Shown one piece after another: positions 28,045 through 37,252 of a stretch of DNA of 64,000 nt (its first letter is position 1; each line of letters opens with the position of its first letter). This stretch comes from an uncultured bacterium. Lineage in GTDB: Bacteria > Cyanobacteriota > Vampirovibrionia > Obscuribacterales > Obscuribacteraceae. The notes below the pieces were generated by a model that did no database searches, was not told the DNA's origin, and worked only from the letters and a program-made list of their open reading frames with translations. The stretch lies in the NCBI GenBank assembly GCA_903835185.1, contig CAILLX010000163.1:52087-116086 (forward strand), written 5' to 3'. The position numbers were made by a program, and so were the translations under genes.

Positions 28045-30879
28045 ATGGCAGAAGTTGAAGAAAAAGAGAGCAAGAGCAGGCGCTTTTGCATTCCAGGATT
28101 TCTGGAGCCGCCACCGCCTCAGTCACCGCTGCAGCCAGCAGAGGCTCACTGTGAGGAAATGCCACCACATCAGGAGAAAAAAACTAATTTATGGCAACCC
28201 TGGGCTGGTTTAAGCGTGATGACTTTCGGTGTAGTGTTGCCGCTTCTGGCTGTTACAGTGGCCGGCAGCCTTAGCCTTGAGTCTATCTGGCATATGGTTT
28301 TAAGGCGCCCGCTTGAAACAGCCGTGGAATGCGGTCTTGCTGTTTGCATACCGTTTGCCAACTACAGTACCTGGTCTGCCATTCTTGCCAAAGAAAGCAG
28401 ACACCCGATCCGGCTGGGGCTAATAAACGGTGCTGCCATTACCGGGGCGATGGTTGCTTTTGTGCTGGCCACCATTCCGCTTTTCTTGAACTATCCTATG
28501 CTTGATGCTGACGGAGTGTTGCACCCGCTACCATTTTTGCTTGTCTCAATGGTCTCTTTAATGGCCGCAGCCAGCGCCATCTATCAGGCTGAGCAGCTAC
28601 GTATTTCCAAGTCGACAAGGGGGGCACGCTTACGTACTGTCCTATACTCTACCCTTGGCGTCTTGCTGTCACTGACAACTCTTGCCGGTACAGAAGCTTA
28701 CAACACCAGCATGCGTTTTGCTGAACATCTGGCTATGTCAGATTCTCCGCAAGAGCGTATAAGTGGGCTTAGCTATCTCAGGCAACATAATCCGGAAAGA
28801 GATCTCCGCATGGATTGTGCAGATCCTAGAAGTAGCGGACTGCCTGGGTTATTCTTGCGTTTTGATGACTATACTTTGCGTCAGCTGTATTTCTCAGCAA
28901 CTGGCAAGCCATATAAGCATACTGAAACTGCTGATGTAACCTTGCAGTCGGATTCATTCTTGAGCAGACATGTAGTCGGTGAGCCTGTTTCGGGACTGTC
29001 GCTAGTGAGATCGCAACTGTCCGGCTCGCTCAATTCAGGTTCGCTGTCATCAACTTTAGAGTGGACTTTTGTCTTTAAGAATAAAACTTTCACCGGACAG
29101 GAAGCGAGGGCTGAAATAGCTTTGCCACCACATGCGGTGATTTCCGGTCTGACGCTCTGGATGGATGGCGAGCCTCGCAAGGCAGCATTTGGTGCTACAG
29201 ATAAAGTCAAAGAAGCTTACAATTGGATTGTAGTCAATCACCGCGATCCTGCCCTTGTCACCGATCTTGGCAGAGGTCGAGTCCTTTTGCAGTGCTACCC
29301 GGTGCCAGCTCAGGGAGAGTTGAAGGCGCGAGTAAAAGTGACAGCTCCGCTGGCGCTTGACTCTCCGGCAGAAGCGTCACTAAATCTGCCCCGATTGATT
29401 GACTCCAATTTTGCTGTCTCACATGCTCATTCCGTGCAACTGAAATCTCATCAGGATCTTGAAATGGGTGTGAAAAAGGTCCGCCAGGTCAAGACCCCCA
29501 ATGGCGACCAGCTGATAACAGCTGATGTTGCAGACGGCGATCTGTCAGGATCAGGTCTGGCTGTAAGAGTTAAGCGATCTGCTGCATTTGGAGCAGTGGC
29601 TGCTGCAGATCCATGCAGTAAAGTAGCAAACTATATAGTCGAGACAATTAAGGAGGTCCCGGCTCGCATACCCCAGCATCTTGTCGTTGTGCTGGATGGA
29701 TCGCAAAGTGTGAAGGAGCACATCACAGACATTCGTTCAGCGCTTGCCAAGCTGCCCTCTGGAATCACCAGCTCTCTTATTGTCGCTGCCGATGAGAGTA
29801 ACGGACAGATTGAGTCGACACCGCTGACCGATGGGCTGAAGAATCTCAGTACATATCACTTCACCGGTGGAAATGACAACCTGGAGGCAGTGATTAAGGC
29901 TGCCGAAGAGGCTGGCGATAGTGATCGTGGTGCTGTTCTATGGATTCACGGACCACAGCCAGGATTTAATCGCGAGATTTATATCATGACTCCGTTTGCT
30001 GCTGTGCCTGCTTTCTATGATCTGGATGTAGAAAACGGCGGCACCAATCTCAACGAGTTTTTCAAGAATCATCGCGAGATAGGACCGTTTATTCCTGTGG
30101 CTCGCAGCTCCTCGGTAGGCAAAGATTTGCAAAGGCTCATTGCCCGCTGGCAGCCAGATGGCAAAGAATATGTCGTCGAGTATGGCAGATCCAACTCCAA
30201 GCCATCCCAGACTATTGCCGCAGGTGAACAAGCAAGCGAACTGGCTGGACTCTGGGCTGCCGATCGCTGTGCCAAGCTGCTTGGAGCCGGCAATATGCTT
30301 AAGGCTGCAGAGGTGGCAATACAGTACGGATTGGTGACACCAGTGAGCGGCGCCACAGTGCTCGAAAACAAGGTTGATTATCAGAAATTTGGACTTACAG
30401 AAGATGGGTCCAAAGTAAGCAATCAGTCTAAGCCAGCAGAAAGCAACAAGTTGGCTGAAGTGGCAGGACAAATGGCCGGAACGCAAGGAGCAACCAACGG
30501 AACTGATGCCATAACTACTTCCTACGCTGTTCAGGGTGCAACCAACGGAACTATCGGGCCGCAGGCTGGCGATGCAACAGTTGTTCAAGGGATCAATACT
30601 GCAGGCTCAGTCAGAGTTAATAACCTTGCCAGCCTTGAAGCACTGTTGAACTTCCTTTCTTACGGATTCGAGATACTTGGACTGGCACTGGGAGTGTTCC
30701 ATATCATTGCTGGTGTCATGAATAAACCGCTAGCGTACCTGCTTCCAGGCTGCCCATGCCGCATGAGCCCGAAAGCACGCATCCTTCTAGGAGTAATGCT
30801 TGCACTGGTAGCAATCATGGTGCCTGGTTGTATCAACTGGTTGGTTGCCTCTGCCTGCGACGCCAATCTGTTCTCGTAA
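28045..30879 (+). CDS. Multi-TM protein with VIT-like and vWA-like domains (resembles MSEP-CTERM/XrtN-system VIT proteins)
   Basis: Several N-terminal TM helices; LEWTFVFKNKTFTGQEARAEIALPPHAVISGLTLWMDGE...KEAYNWIVVNHRDPALV (VIT-like); LVVVLDGSQSVKEH (vWA-like); LVTPVSGATVLE. Confidence 0.72.
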   Translation: MAEVEEKESKSRRFCIPGFLEPPPPQSPLQPAEAHCEEMPPHQEKKTNLWQPWAGLSVMTFGVVLPLLAVTVAGSLSLESIWHMVLRRPLETAVECGLAVCIPFANYSTWSAILAKESRHPIRLGLINGAAITGAMVAFVLATIPLFLNYPMLDADGVLHPLPFLLVSMVSLMAAASAIYQAEQLRISKSTRGARLRTVLYSTLGVLLSLTTLAGTEAYNTSMRFAEHLAMSDSPQERISGLSYLRQHNPERDLRMDCADPRSSGLPGLFLRFDDYTLRQLYFSATGKPYKHTETADVTLQSDSFLSRHVVGEPVSGLSLVRSQLSGSLNSGSLSSTLEWTFVFKNKTFTGQEARAEIALPPHAVISGLTLWMDGEPRKAAFGATDKVKEAYNWIVVNHRDPALVTDLGRGRVLLQCYPVPAQGELKARVKVTAPLALDSPAEASLNLPRLIDSNFAVSHAHSVQLKSHQDLEMGVKKVRQVKTPNGDQLITADVADGDLSGSGLAVRVKRSAAFGAVAAADPCSKVANYIVETIKEVPARIPQHLVVVLDGSQSVKEHITDIRSALAKLPSGITSSLIVAADESNGQIESTPLTDGLKNLSTYHFTGGNDNLEAVIKAAEEAGDSDRGAVLWIHGPQPGFNREIYIMTPFAAVPAFYDLDVENGGTNLNEFFKNHREIGPFIPVARSSSVGKDLQRLIARWQPDGKEYVVEYGRSNSKPSQTIAAGEQASELAGLWAADRCAKLLGAGNMLKAAEVAIQYGLVTPVSGATVLENKVDYQKFGLTEDGSKVSNQSKPAESNKLAEVAGQMAGTQGATNGTDAITTSYAVQGATNGTIGPQAGDATVVQGINTAGSVRVNNLASLEALLNFLSYGFEILGLALGVFHIIAGVMNKPLAYLLPGCPCRMSPKARILLGVMLALVAIMVPGCINWLVASACDANLFS

Positions 30880-30909
30880 GAGTCGACAGGTCTACCCGAC
30901 TCTGCGACT

Positions 30910-30938
30910 GGACCCACAGGCTTACCGCCTGTGGGTCC
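30910..30938 (+). terminator. 12-bp perfect stem-loop downstream of the VIT/vWA gene
   Basis: GGACCCACAGGC-TTACC-GCCTGTGGGTCC followed by TT; no long T-tract. Confidence 0.5.
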
Positions 30939-30948
30939 TTAGTTAGTA

Positions 30949-31103
30949 GGGGCGGCTTGCAGCCGCCCAGCGGGCGCGTCTCGACGCGCGGCTACGCAGA
31001 GCGCCTGCGATAAGTGTAGGGTGGAAGGGGCGGCTTGCAGCCGCCCGTCAGGCGCGTGCAACGCCTCCCTACAGTTATTCCAACCGCTTAAATTTACGGC
31101 ATT
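30949..31103. repeat. MITE/REP-like region copy 3: two GC-rich double-hairpin cores and a degenerate right end (CTTAAATTTACGGCATT)
   Basis: GGGGCGGCTTGCAGCCGCCCAGCGGGCGCGTCTCGACGCGC and GGGGCGGCTTGCAGCCGCCCGTCAGGCGCGTGCAACGCC. Confidence 0.75.
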
Positions 31104-31212
31104 AGGCGAGATGCTCGCGTTTCTCTATTGATTTCAACTGCTTTTACTTATGGGTTCAACAATATTTGTGTATACTGCTTTGGATGCTAGATTGAGAAGG
31201 ACAATTGACGCA

Positions 31213-32529
31213 ATGCGTACCCTGAAACGTCAGTGGCAGACATGGCATCATAATGCTATCAACGCTTGTATTTTGATGTTGAGCTTCTGTCTGGTGTGCT
31301 GTGGACTGCCTGTTGCAGCAGTACCTGACAATAAATCGCAACCTCCTGAGCATGTTGTAATTCCTGTCTATTATCTAACTGATAGAAATCGTATCGGCAA
31401 TACATTTGGACCTGATCGCAAGTACACAGTTAATTGCCTGCATGACATGTATTACGGTGTAGCTTATCTGCCGGTTGACAATGTCAAGTCGCGGCTGCCG
31501 GATCAAGTTTTTGATCGCCTGGGCTGGTCTGGACAAGGCAAAGTACGAGAGCAGGTCTGCCGCAAAGAGATGATTGAGAAGTCCACTCCGGAAGAGGAGA
31601 AGAAGTCGTTTTTCGATCTTCTGTCCGACGCTCTCGCCTGGTCTGGAAGTAATCACATCTGTTTGTTCTTGCATGGTGCTGCCGATCCGTTTGAGGATGC
31701 AGTTGATGATGCTGCCCAAATGGCTTATTATCTGGAGTGTCCGATTATCCTGTATTCCTGGCCATCTGTCGGCAAATTGCGCAAATACAGGGTGGATGAA
31801 GGTAATGTTGAGTGGTCGCAAGCGCACTACAATACGTTCCTCCAAGATCTTCAAGAATTTTCCCAGACACATCCTCTCGAAGTTTCCCTGGTGGCGCATA
31901 GTGTCGGCAATCGGCTGCTGGCAAGGTCTGTCTGGTTGATGGTGCAGCAAACTCTATATCAAGACGTTTCGCTTGTTTCACCAGATATAGATGCCGAAAT
32001 TTTCAAGCACTATATTATGGGCTATAAAGGGCGTGGTGCTAAGGTTCGTCTTTATGTCTCCAATCGAGACAAGGTGCTGCCTTTTACGCAGATGCTCTAT
32101 GGCGGCTATTATCGTCTTGGCGAGAGTGTCGGCTCAATGCTATCTATGGTCTCCACGCCGCAACGAGCTTTGTTTCAGCCACACCGGGTACTTCCAAAGC
32201 TGTCCAGGTCCGGAGTTAAGACGGATTTCACAGTGGCGCTACAGCAGCAGCGAATGGAAAAGATTGATTTTACCGCTCTTGATAGACGCTGGATTGGGCA
32301 TCATTTCCCCTTTGAGCTTGTCGCCAGTATGATCCGCTCCGGGCATCCTGGAGCGGGACTAGCTTTTTTGTCTGAGACGATGGGGCGAGGCAATAGATTT
32401 GCTCGCTTTGCTCGCTGGCTAAATGATCTGCCTCCGGATGATGTGACCAGTTATGGAATGTGCAAGAGAGTAGTCCGTGCTGAACTGCTCAAGCAAGAGC
32501 CGGCCGACTCATTGTGCAGAGAACATTGA
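31213..32529 (+). CDS. Exported alpha/beta-hydrolase (DUF900-like)
   Basis: Signal peptide; VVIPVYYLTDRNRIGN; ICLFLHGAADPFEDAV; SLVAHSVGNRLLAR; LVSPDIDAEIF. Confidence 0.75.
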   Translation: MRTLKRQWQTWHHNAINACILMLSFCLVCCGLPVAAVPDNKSQPPEHVVIPVYYLTDRNRIGNTFGPDRKYTVNCLHDMYYGVAYLPVDNVKSRLPDQVFDRLGWSGQGKVREQVCRKEMIEKSTPEEEKKSFFDLLSDALAWSGSNHICLFLHGAADPFEDAVDDAAQMAYYLECPIILYSWPSVGKLRKYRVDEGNVEWSQAHYNTFLQDLQEFSQTHPLEVSLVAHSVGNRLLARSVWLMVQQTLYQDVSLVSPDIDAEIFKHYIMGYKGRGAKVRLYVSNRDKVLPFTQMLYGGYYRLGESVGSMLSMVSTPQRALFQPHRVLPKLSRSGVKTDFTVALQQQRMEKIDFTALDRRWIGHHFPFELVASMIRSGHPGAGLAFLSETMGRGNRFARFARWLNDLPPDDVTSYGMCKRVVRAELLKQEPADSLCREH

Positions 32530-32671
32530 CATAAAATCCTTTTGCTTTTCAAAGTGCGATGCAGAGGAGCCAGCCTGAAATGCCGCCTGTTCCCACTGCA
32601 GCTGCCACGACTCCCAATCTGCCATCACGAGATCCGGTGCCGCAGGTTGAGTCCCGATAAACGGTTCAGTC

Positions 32672-33076
32672 TCAATGTGAGACTGTTACGATCGGTTCAG
32701 TGGACCTTGCATGAAAGTGCGGGGTGCTGCTGATTCCTGGCATGGGTACAGGCAGGTGGACGTCCATGTCCAGGGTCACTGACACTGTGTCATTGGGAAC
32801 ATAATCGACCTTCGTGAGGCTTATCTGAGTGCAATATGGCGAAGCATAAAATGACTGGAGAGCTGTCTGAGCAGCCTGCGTTGCGCCGGCTTGGTCAGGC
32901 TGATTAGCAGCTGCTCGAGCACAGTCCTTAGCAAACTTATCTACCATCTGATTAGTAAGAGACATTACATACATGTCAAACAGGAAAAGTGCAATAGGGA
33001 TTAATAAGATAAGACCAGCTCCTAGTTCGACCAGACCCTGCCCGTACATGCTTCTGCGTCGACTCTTTATTAGCAC
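32672..33076 (-). CDS. TadE-like pilus assembly protein
   Basis: YGQGLVELGAGLILLIPIALFLFDMYVM N-terminal TM of TadE type. Confidence 0.7.
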   Translation of the reverse strand: MLIKSRRRSMYGQGLVELGAGLILLIPIALFLFDMYVMSLTNQMVDKFAKDCARAAANQPDQAGATQAAQTALQSFYASPYCTQISLTKVDYVPNDTVSVTLDMDVHLPVPMPGISSTPHFHARSTEPIVTVSH

Positions 33077-33097
33077 ACGTCCTCCTATTGGGGTTGA

Positions 33098-33580
33098 TTA
33101 AGGAGCGTTTTCCGGATTTTCGACAACGTGCTCGCTTGTATAGCTAAAAGGCACAGGAGCGTTGATACCAGGCACCCCAGGCAGAAAGGGAATGCCGATA
33201 TTCACAAGTGGGCTGACCACAATACTGGTAGTTAAGACAACTATCTTGTCTCCAGCTACGCCGGTCTTGTAAATAACTTGTGTGTCTACTGGTTGAGCCA
33301 GTTTGCAAAACCTACCCAATCCTCCTTGAATCCATTGATCGACAATTGCCTGCTTGACAAAGCCGCTGGTGGAATTGACCTGTGTGTACGGCTCTAGCGC
33401 TGCCTCCCGCACCTGTGACCCGTTTAAGACAGAGCCGGCATTATAAAACAGAGCAACTGCCAGAAGATCAATTAGTGGGAAGGCAATCATTATCAGTAGG
33501 ATGAAAAGTACAGGTCCAAATTCGGCTATAGAGCTGCCGTTTTGACTTGTGCGACTGTCTTTTGTGCGAGCTGCTATCAT
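33098..33580 (-). CDS. TadE/TadG-like protein
   Basis: QNGSSIAEFGPVLFILLIMIAFPLIDLLAVALFYNAG. Confidence 0.65.
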   Translation of the reverse strand: MIAARTKDSRTSQNGSSIAEFGPVLFILLIMIAFPLIDLLAVALFYNAGSVLNGSQVREAALEPYTQVNSTSGFVKQAIVDQWIQGGLGRFCKLAQPVDTQVIYKTGVAGDKIVVLTTSIVVSPLVNIGIPFLPGVPGINAPVPFSYTSEHVVENPENAP

Positions 33581-33747
33581 ACCCAGCCAACCAGTTCATG
33601 AAAGTACGGATAATCAAATTCCAGCATTAGTATACCTAATATCATGGCAACGACTCTTTCTCTGAACTTCTCAGTTGAACTTGCCTACCGCTGTTTAATG
33701 TTGTGTGTGGCTCAGGTTATACTTGCTAGTTAATTGATCTGATATAG

Positions 33748-33781
33748 CCGGGAAGATTCAGATACCGGGAAGATTCAGATA
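33748..33781. repeat. Perfect 17-bp tandem duplication CCGGGAAGATTCAGATA x2
   Basis: Read directly; ends 12 bp before the start of the TadG-like ORF. Confidence 0.95.
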
Positions 33782-33793
33782 AAGGTAAGCGAG

Positions 33794-36388
33794 ATGCAAA
33801 AGGGAAGGCAAAATCATCTAAGATCCTTACAGGCAAAGCTAATGATTGTTTTTGCACTCAAAGGTTTAAACCCTCGACTTCTTTGTGGACCTGGACTGCT
33901 AAACGGCAAACCTGTCCGTGGTCAGACTATACCGCTTGTTGCCACAATTGCCTTTGCCATAGTGATACTGGGTGTTGGGATCTTCTTCCTGATCCAGCTA
34001 TTAGGCGGCTCCAGAGAGTTCCAAAATGCTGTCGACTCAGGCACGCTGCAGGTTTCCAAGAAGGCCCTTTTTGCGCCCAGGGTGCAGCTGAGTCATTCCA
34101 ATCCAACGACAGGTGTAGATGAGATAACTGAGTTTGGTGGAGTGTCTCTTAAGGTTAAGCAGCTTGAGCTGTCCAACTTTCCTACTATTGTTCCACCGGA
34201 TGACGGCAACTACTATGTCGATCTTTTAGGAATAAACGGCATATGGGGACAGGCTCTGCTTGAGGCTCTCAATGTGCAGAGGATGCAGATGGCTGGGGTT
34301 GCTACAACTCAAGCAATTCGAAATGCTCAGCGTATTCAACGGACAGCTGCTGATATCAGCAGCCGGCTTTCTCAGAACCTGCTCAGCGACAGCGACCCCA
34401 CCCAGAGCGATCCGGGAGTTTCCAATCCGCTTGATACAACATTTCGGCGGCTAGCAAATGATAATACAGTGAGAATGCTGGAGCAGACAGGACTGGTCAG
34501 GAAGGATGATTATTCCAATTCATTCACCTATCGTGGGAAAGATAGCAATATTGAGTTAAATGTTGATCAGCAAACAGTTGGATTGCTTAATCTCAATGGT
34601 GTAACTTCAGGTCAACCTTATCTTGGCACCAGTAACTCGAGCGGGGTTTATCTTAAAGGATACGTTCCTGCCACTGTTCCGCTAGGTGCTGTATCTCTCG
34701 ACTTCATGTTTGTTCCGCTTGAAGTTCAGAAGAAACCTCATTTGATCTCTCAAATCCAGTTCAATCAGGATGCCAATGCTACAACAATCGGCTCTCCCCT
34801 GACTGCTTCCGTGCCTCCTAGTATCCCTCCCGATGCTTTTCACTTCAGCGCTCTGGTTAATGTCGAGAAAGCCTCAAAGGACATGGAGCATAGAGCATTT
34901 GCTGCTAGCAAGGATATGACAGGGGGGCTCAAGATAAGCAGTCCGCGTGGGTTTATTCGGATTGAAAATCCAGGTGGCGCTAACGGCACTCCTTTCCATG
35001 TTCTCGAACTGGCCAACCAGGAGACAGTCAACGGATACAACGCCATGCAGGGACTATTAGGCGGAGAAGCCGGACCAGTCCTAGGCAATTCGCTCTTCAA
35101 CCCGGTGCAGAATAACTACGGCAATAATTCTTACGCACAGGACGGAGCAGCGCTCATGGCAGTTGCGTGTTCCACTATGTCACTGCTCGGATGGAACAAT
35201 GTTGCTTTTATTACATGTATTCCATGTTTGTTTGCTATCCCACCCTGTTTCAATGTATGTTATCCAGCTATGTGCTTCGCACAAATAGTTTGTGCATTTA
35301 CACAAGGTTGCGGTGATGTGCCTGATTATGATGCCGGCAGCTTCTGGAACATAGCCAATCCTGGCTTTCATCCGGTGTATGCCTACATGCCGGGGGAGTC
35401 GATGCCAGGAACCGGAAGAGGACATAACAGCATTGACACCAGAGGTATATGCAATGTGACACCCGAAAATGCAGGGCTGCGGGAGCATAAGATCTTCTGG
35501 GACTGGCTGGAGGGGAAGTCTTATATCGATTTTAATGCTCTGGTGATCAGTTTCATGACAGCTCCATGTAGTCTTTGCTGGTGGAGTCAGAACCTTCATG
35601 GTGGGGGAATTTCGCAGTACCCAAAGTTCAACAACTTCGATGCTGATTCAGCCGAGTCCGGTATGAAGGACAGGATGCCGGCGGGGGGACATACGTTCAG
35701 TTTGCTGAACCGTCGTACGCTAACAAATTTTACGACAACTGGAACACTAAGTTCGCTGCTGTACGGGCGACTCTCAACAGATCCAACGCCGCCTGGCGCC
35801 GTCACTACCGTCTATAATCTCATGTACCAGCGAATCCGAGAGATTGCCCCCGAGTCACCAGCAGCAGAAATACAATCCGTGCTCTCAAGTACCAAACCTA
35901 TACCTATGGGTGCCAATGCATTTATCTATCTCGATGACAGTCAGCATCTTCAGCTGTCTGTCCCTGCCAACGGGGACGTACTACCTCCCTGGCTTACACC
36001 AGTACAGAATGCACCTCCCGATGGAGATGATTTCCATAAGATCAATCCAACGCAATTTGAGTACCGTGATCCAGATCAAAAAAACCGTTGCTACAGGTTA
36101 GTCAATCCCAATCAGGATTTCATCACGGGTACAGAAATATATGCACCGACGTCAGATAACTATCCAACAAGGGTTTGCAGCTACGATATATACCATTTCT
36201 CGCCGTCTTCTGGTTTCAACGGACTTATGGGAGTGCTGAAGCTCGGCTCGAAAGTGGAAAGAAAATGCATGGTGCATGGAGTGATCGACACTTCGAAAAC
36301 TCCGTGGACACAGCCGGATGATTGTTTTTGCTATCCACATCCTGATGGCTCAAAGGATCAGACCATTTGCAAGCCTAGCGTTTTCTAG
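33794..36388 (+). CDS. TadG-like membrane-anchored protein with Cys-rich segment
   Basis: GQTIPLVATIAFAIVILGVGIFFLIQLLGGSREFQNAVDSGTLQVSK; CIPCLFAIPPCFNVCYPAMCFAQIVCAFTQGC. Confidence 0.6.
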   Translation: MQKGRQNHLRSLQAKLMIVFALKGLNPRLLCGPGLLNGKPVRGQTIPLVATIAFAIVILGVGIFFLIQLLGGSREFQNAVDSGTLQVSKKALFAPRVQLSHSNPTTGVDEITEFGGVSLKVKQLELSNFPTIVPPDDGNYYVDLLGINGIWGQALLEALNVQRMQMAGVATTQAIRNAQRIQRTAADISSRLSQNLLSDSDPTQSDPGVSNPLDTTFRRLANDNTVRMLEQTGLVRKDDYSNSFTYRGKDSNIELNVDQQTVGLLNLNGVTSGQPYLGTSNSSGVYLKGYVPATVPLGAVSLDFMFVPLEVQKKPHLISQIQFNQDANATTIGSPLTASVPPSIPPDAFHFSALVNVEKASKDMEHRAFAASKDMTGGLKISSPRGFIRIENPGGANGTPFHVLELANQETVNGYNAMQGLLGGEAGPVLGNSLFNPVQNNYGNNSYAQDGAALMAVACSTMSLLGWNNVAFITCIPCLFAIPPCFNVCYPAMCFAQIVCAFTQGCGDVPDYDAGSFWNIANPGFHPVYAYMPGESMPGTGRGHNSIDTRGICNVTPENAGLREHKIFWDWLEGKSYIDFNALVISFMTAPCSLCWWSQNLHGGGISQYPKFNNFDADSAESGMKDRMPAGGHTFSLLNRRTLTNFTTTGTLSSLLYGRLSTDPTPPGAVTTVYNLMYQRIREIAPESPAAEIQSVLSSTKPIPMGANAFIYLDDSQHLQLSVPANGDVLPPWLTPVQNAPPDGDDFHKINPTQFEYRDPDQKNRCYRLVNPNQDFITGTEIYAPTSDNYPTRVCSYDIYHFSPSSGFNGLMGVLKLGSKVERKCMVHGVIDTSKTPWTQPDDCFCYPHPDGSKDQTICKPSVF

Positions 36389-36439
36389 CGTATCCCGAAG
36401 TGCAGCTACAAGTAAATCAATGCAGGGAGTACGATTACA

Positions 36440-37252
36440 ATGAGACTTATAAACCAGCGATGCCCGTTTGAAGTTGCCCGGCAACTATCTGGAGCCGGCA
36501 CTAAGTGTGTGCTGGCACTTGTGCTGGCGGCGCCTGGATTATCAGCAATCTCGGAGCCGTTATCCTGGCAGCAGCAGTCGATTTTGGCACAGAGCAACTC
36601 ACAGCAGGGGTCTCAAAATCTCAGCCCGGCCGAAAGAGCAAGCAAGAACAGCGCCAGTGTTGACAAGTGGGTCACCGACTTCAGACTGGACCCAGCAGTT
36701 GGAGCAATGATGAAAGATGTCTACCAGAAGGCGCCTCAAACGCCGATTCAGCCGTCTCCATCGATTGTCAATTTCGTCAAGCAGCAAAAGCGGGCACAGA
36801 GCGTCGCAACTAGCAGTCCGCCATCAGATTTTCCAGCACCTGTTTTCGAAGGGGCAAATACGCGGTATCAGACGAAGTCTCCTGTTAGCTATTCTGATTC
36901 CAAGCTGTCTCTGACAACATACATGCTGCAAATCACGACTTCTGCATCGACCAGAACAGTCGGCATCTGGTACCGGTCTTCTTTGGCGCAGGCTGGCTGG
37001 CAGGTTATTGATATCGATGCTGTAGCCCAGAAAGCGCGCGATTCGCAGATGCTTGCGCGAATTCCCGGTGGTATGGCGGCACCATTGCAGAGCTTACCCG
37101 GTGGCTCAAAACGGGCTACTTTAGCCGGTCCTGGCGCTTCTGAGACCATTATGGCTAAGAAAAGTAATATGCAGTGCACGGTGCAAATCATAGAGGACAG
37201 GCAGCCGCCGCGAACCGAGGTATATGTTAGTGTTGGCAAACCTCAAGGCTAG
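36440..37252 (+). CDS. Exported hypothetical protein
   Basis: Signal-peptide-like N-terminus; 270 aa; downstream of and co-directional with TadG-like gene. Confidence 0.55.
   Translation: MRLINQRCPFEVARQLSGAGTKCVLALVLAAPGLSAISEPLSWQQQSILAQSNSQQGSQNLSPAERASKNSASVDKWVTDFRLDPAVGAMMKDVYQKAPQTPIQPSPSIVNFVKQQKRAQSVATSSPPSDFPAPVFEGANTRYQTKSPVSYSDSKLSLTTYMLQITTSASTRTVGIWYRSSLAQAGWQVIDIDAVAQKARDSQMLARIPGGMAAPLQSLPGGSKRATLAGPGASETIMAKKSNMQCTVQIIEDRQPPRTEVYVSVGKPQG

Noticed and set aside
29938-30588. 216-aa minus-strand ORF opposite the VIT/vWA gene
   Set aside because: Antisense shadow of a long coding frame; Cys/Ser-rich composition typical of reverse translation
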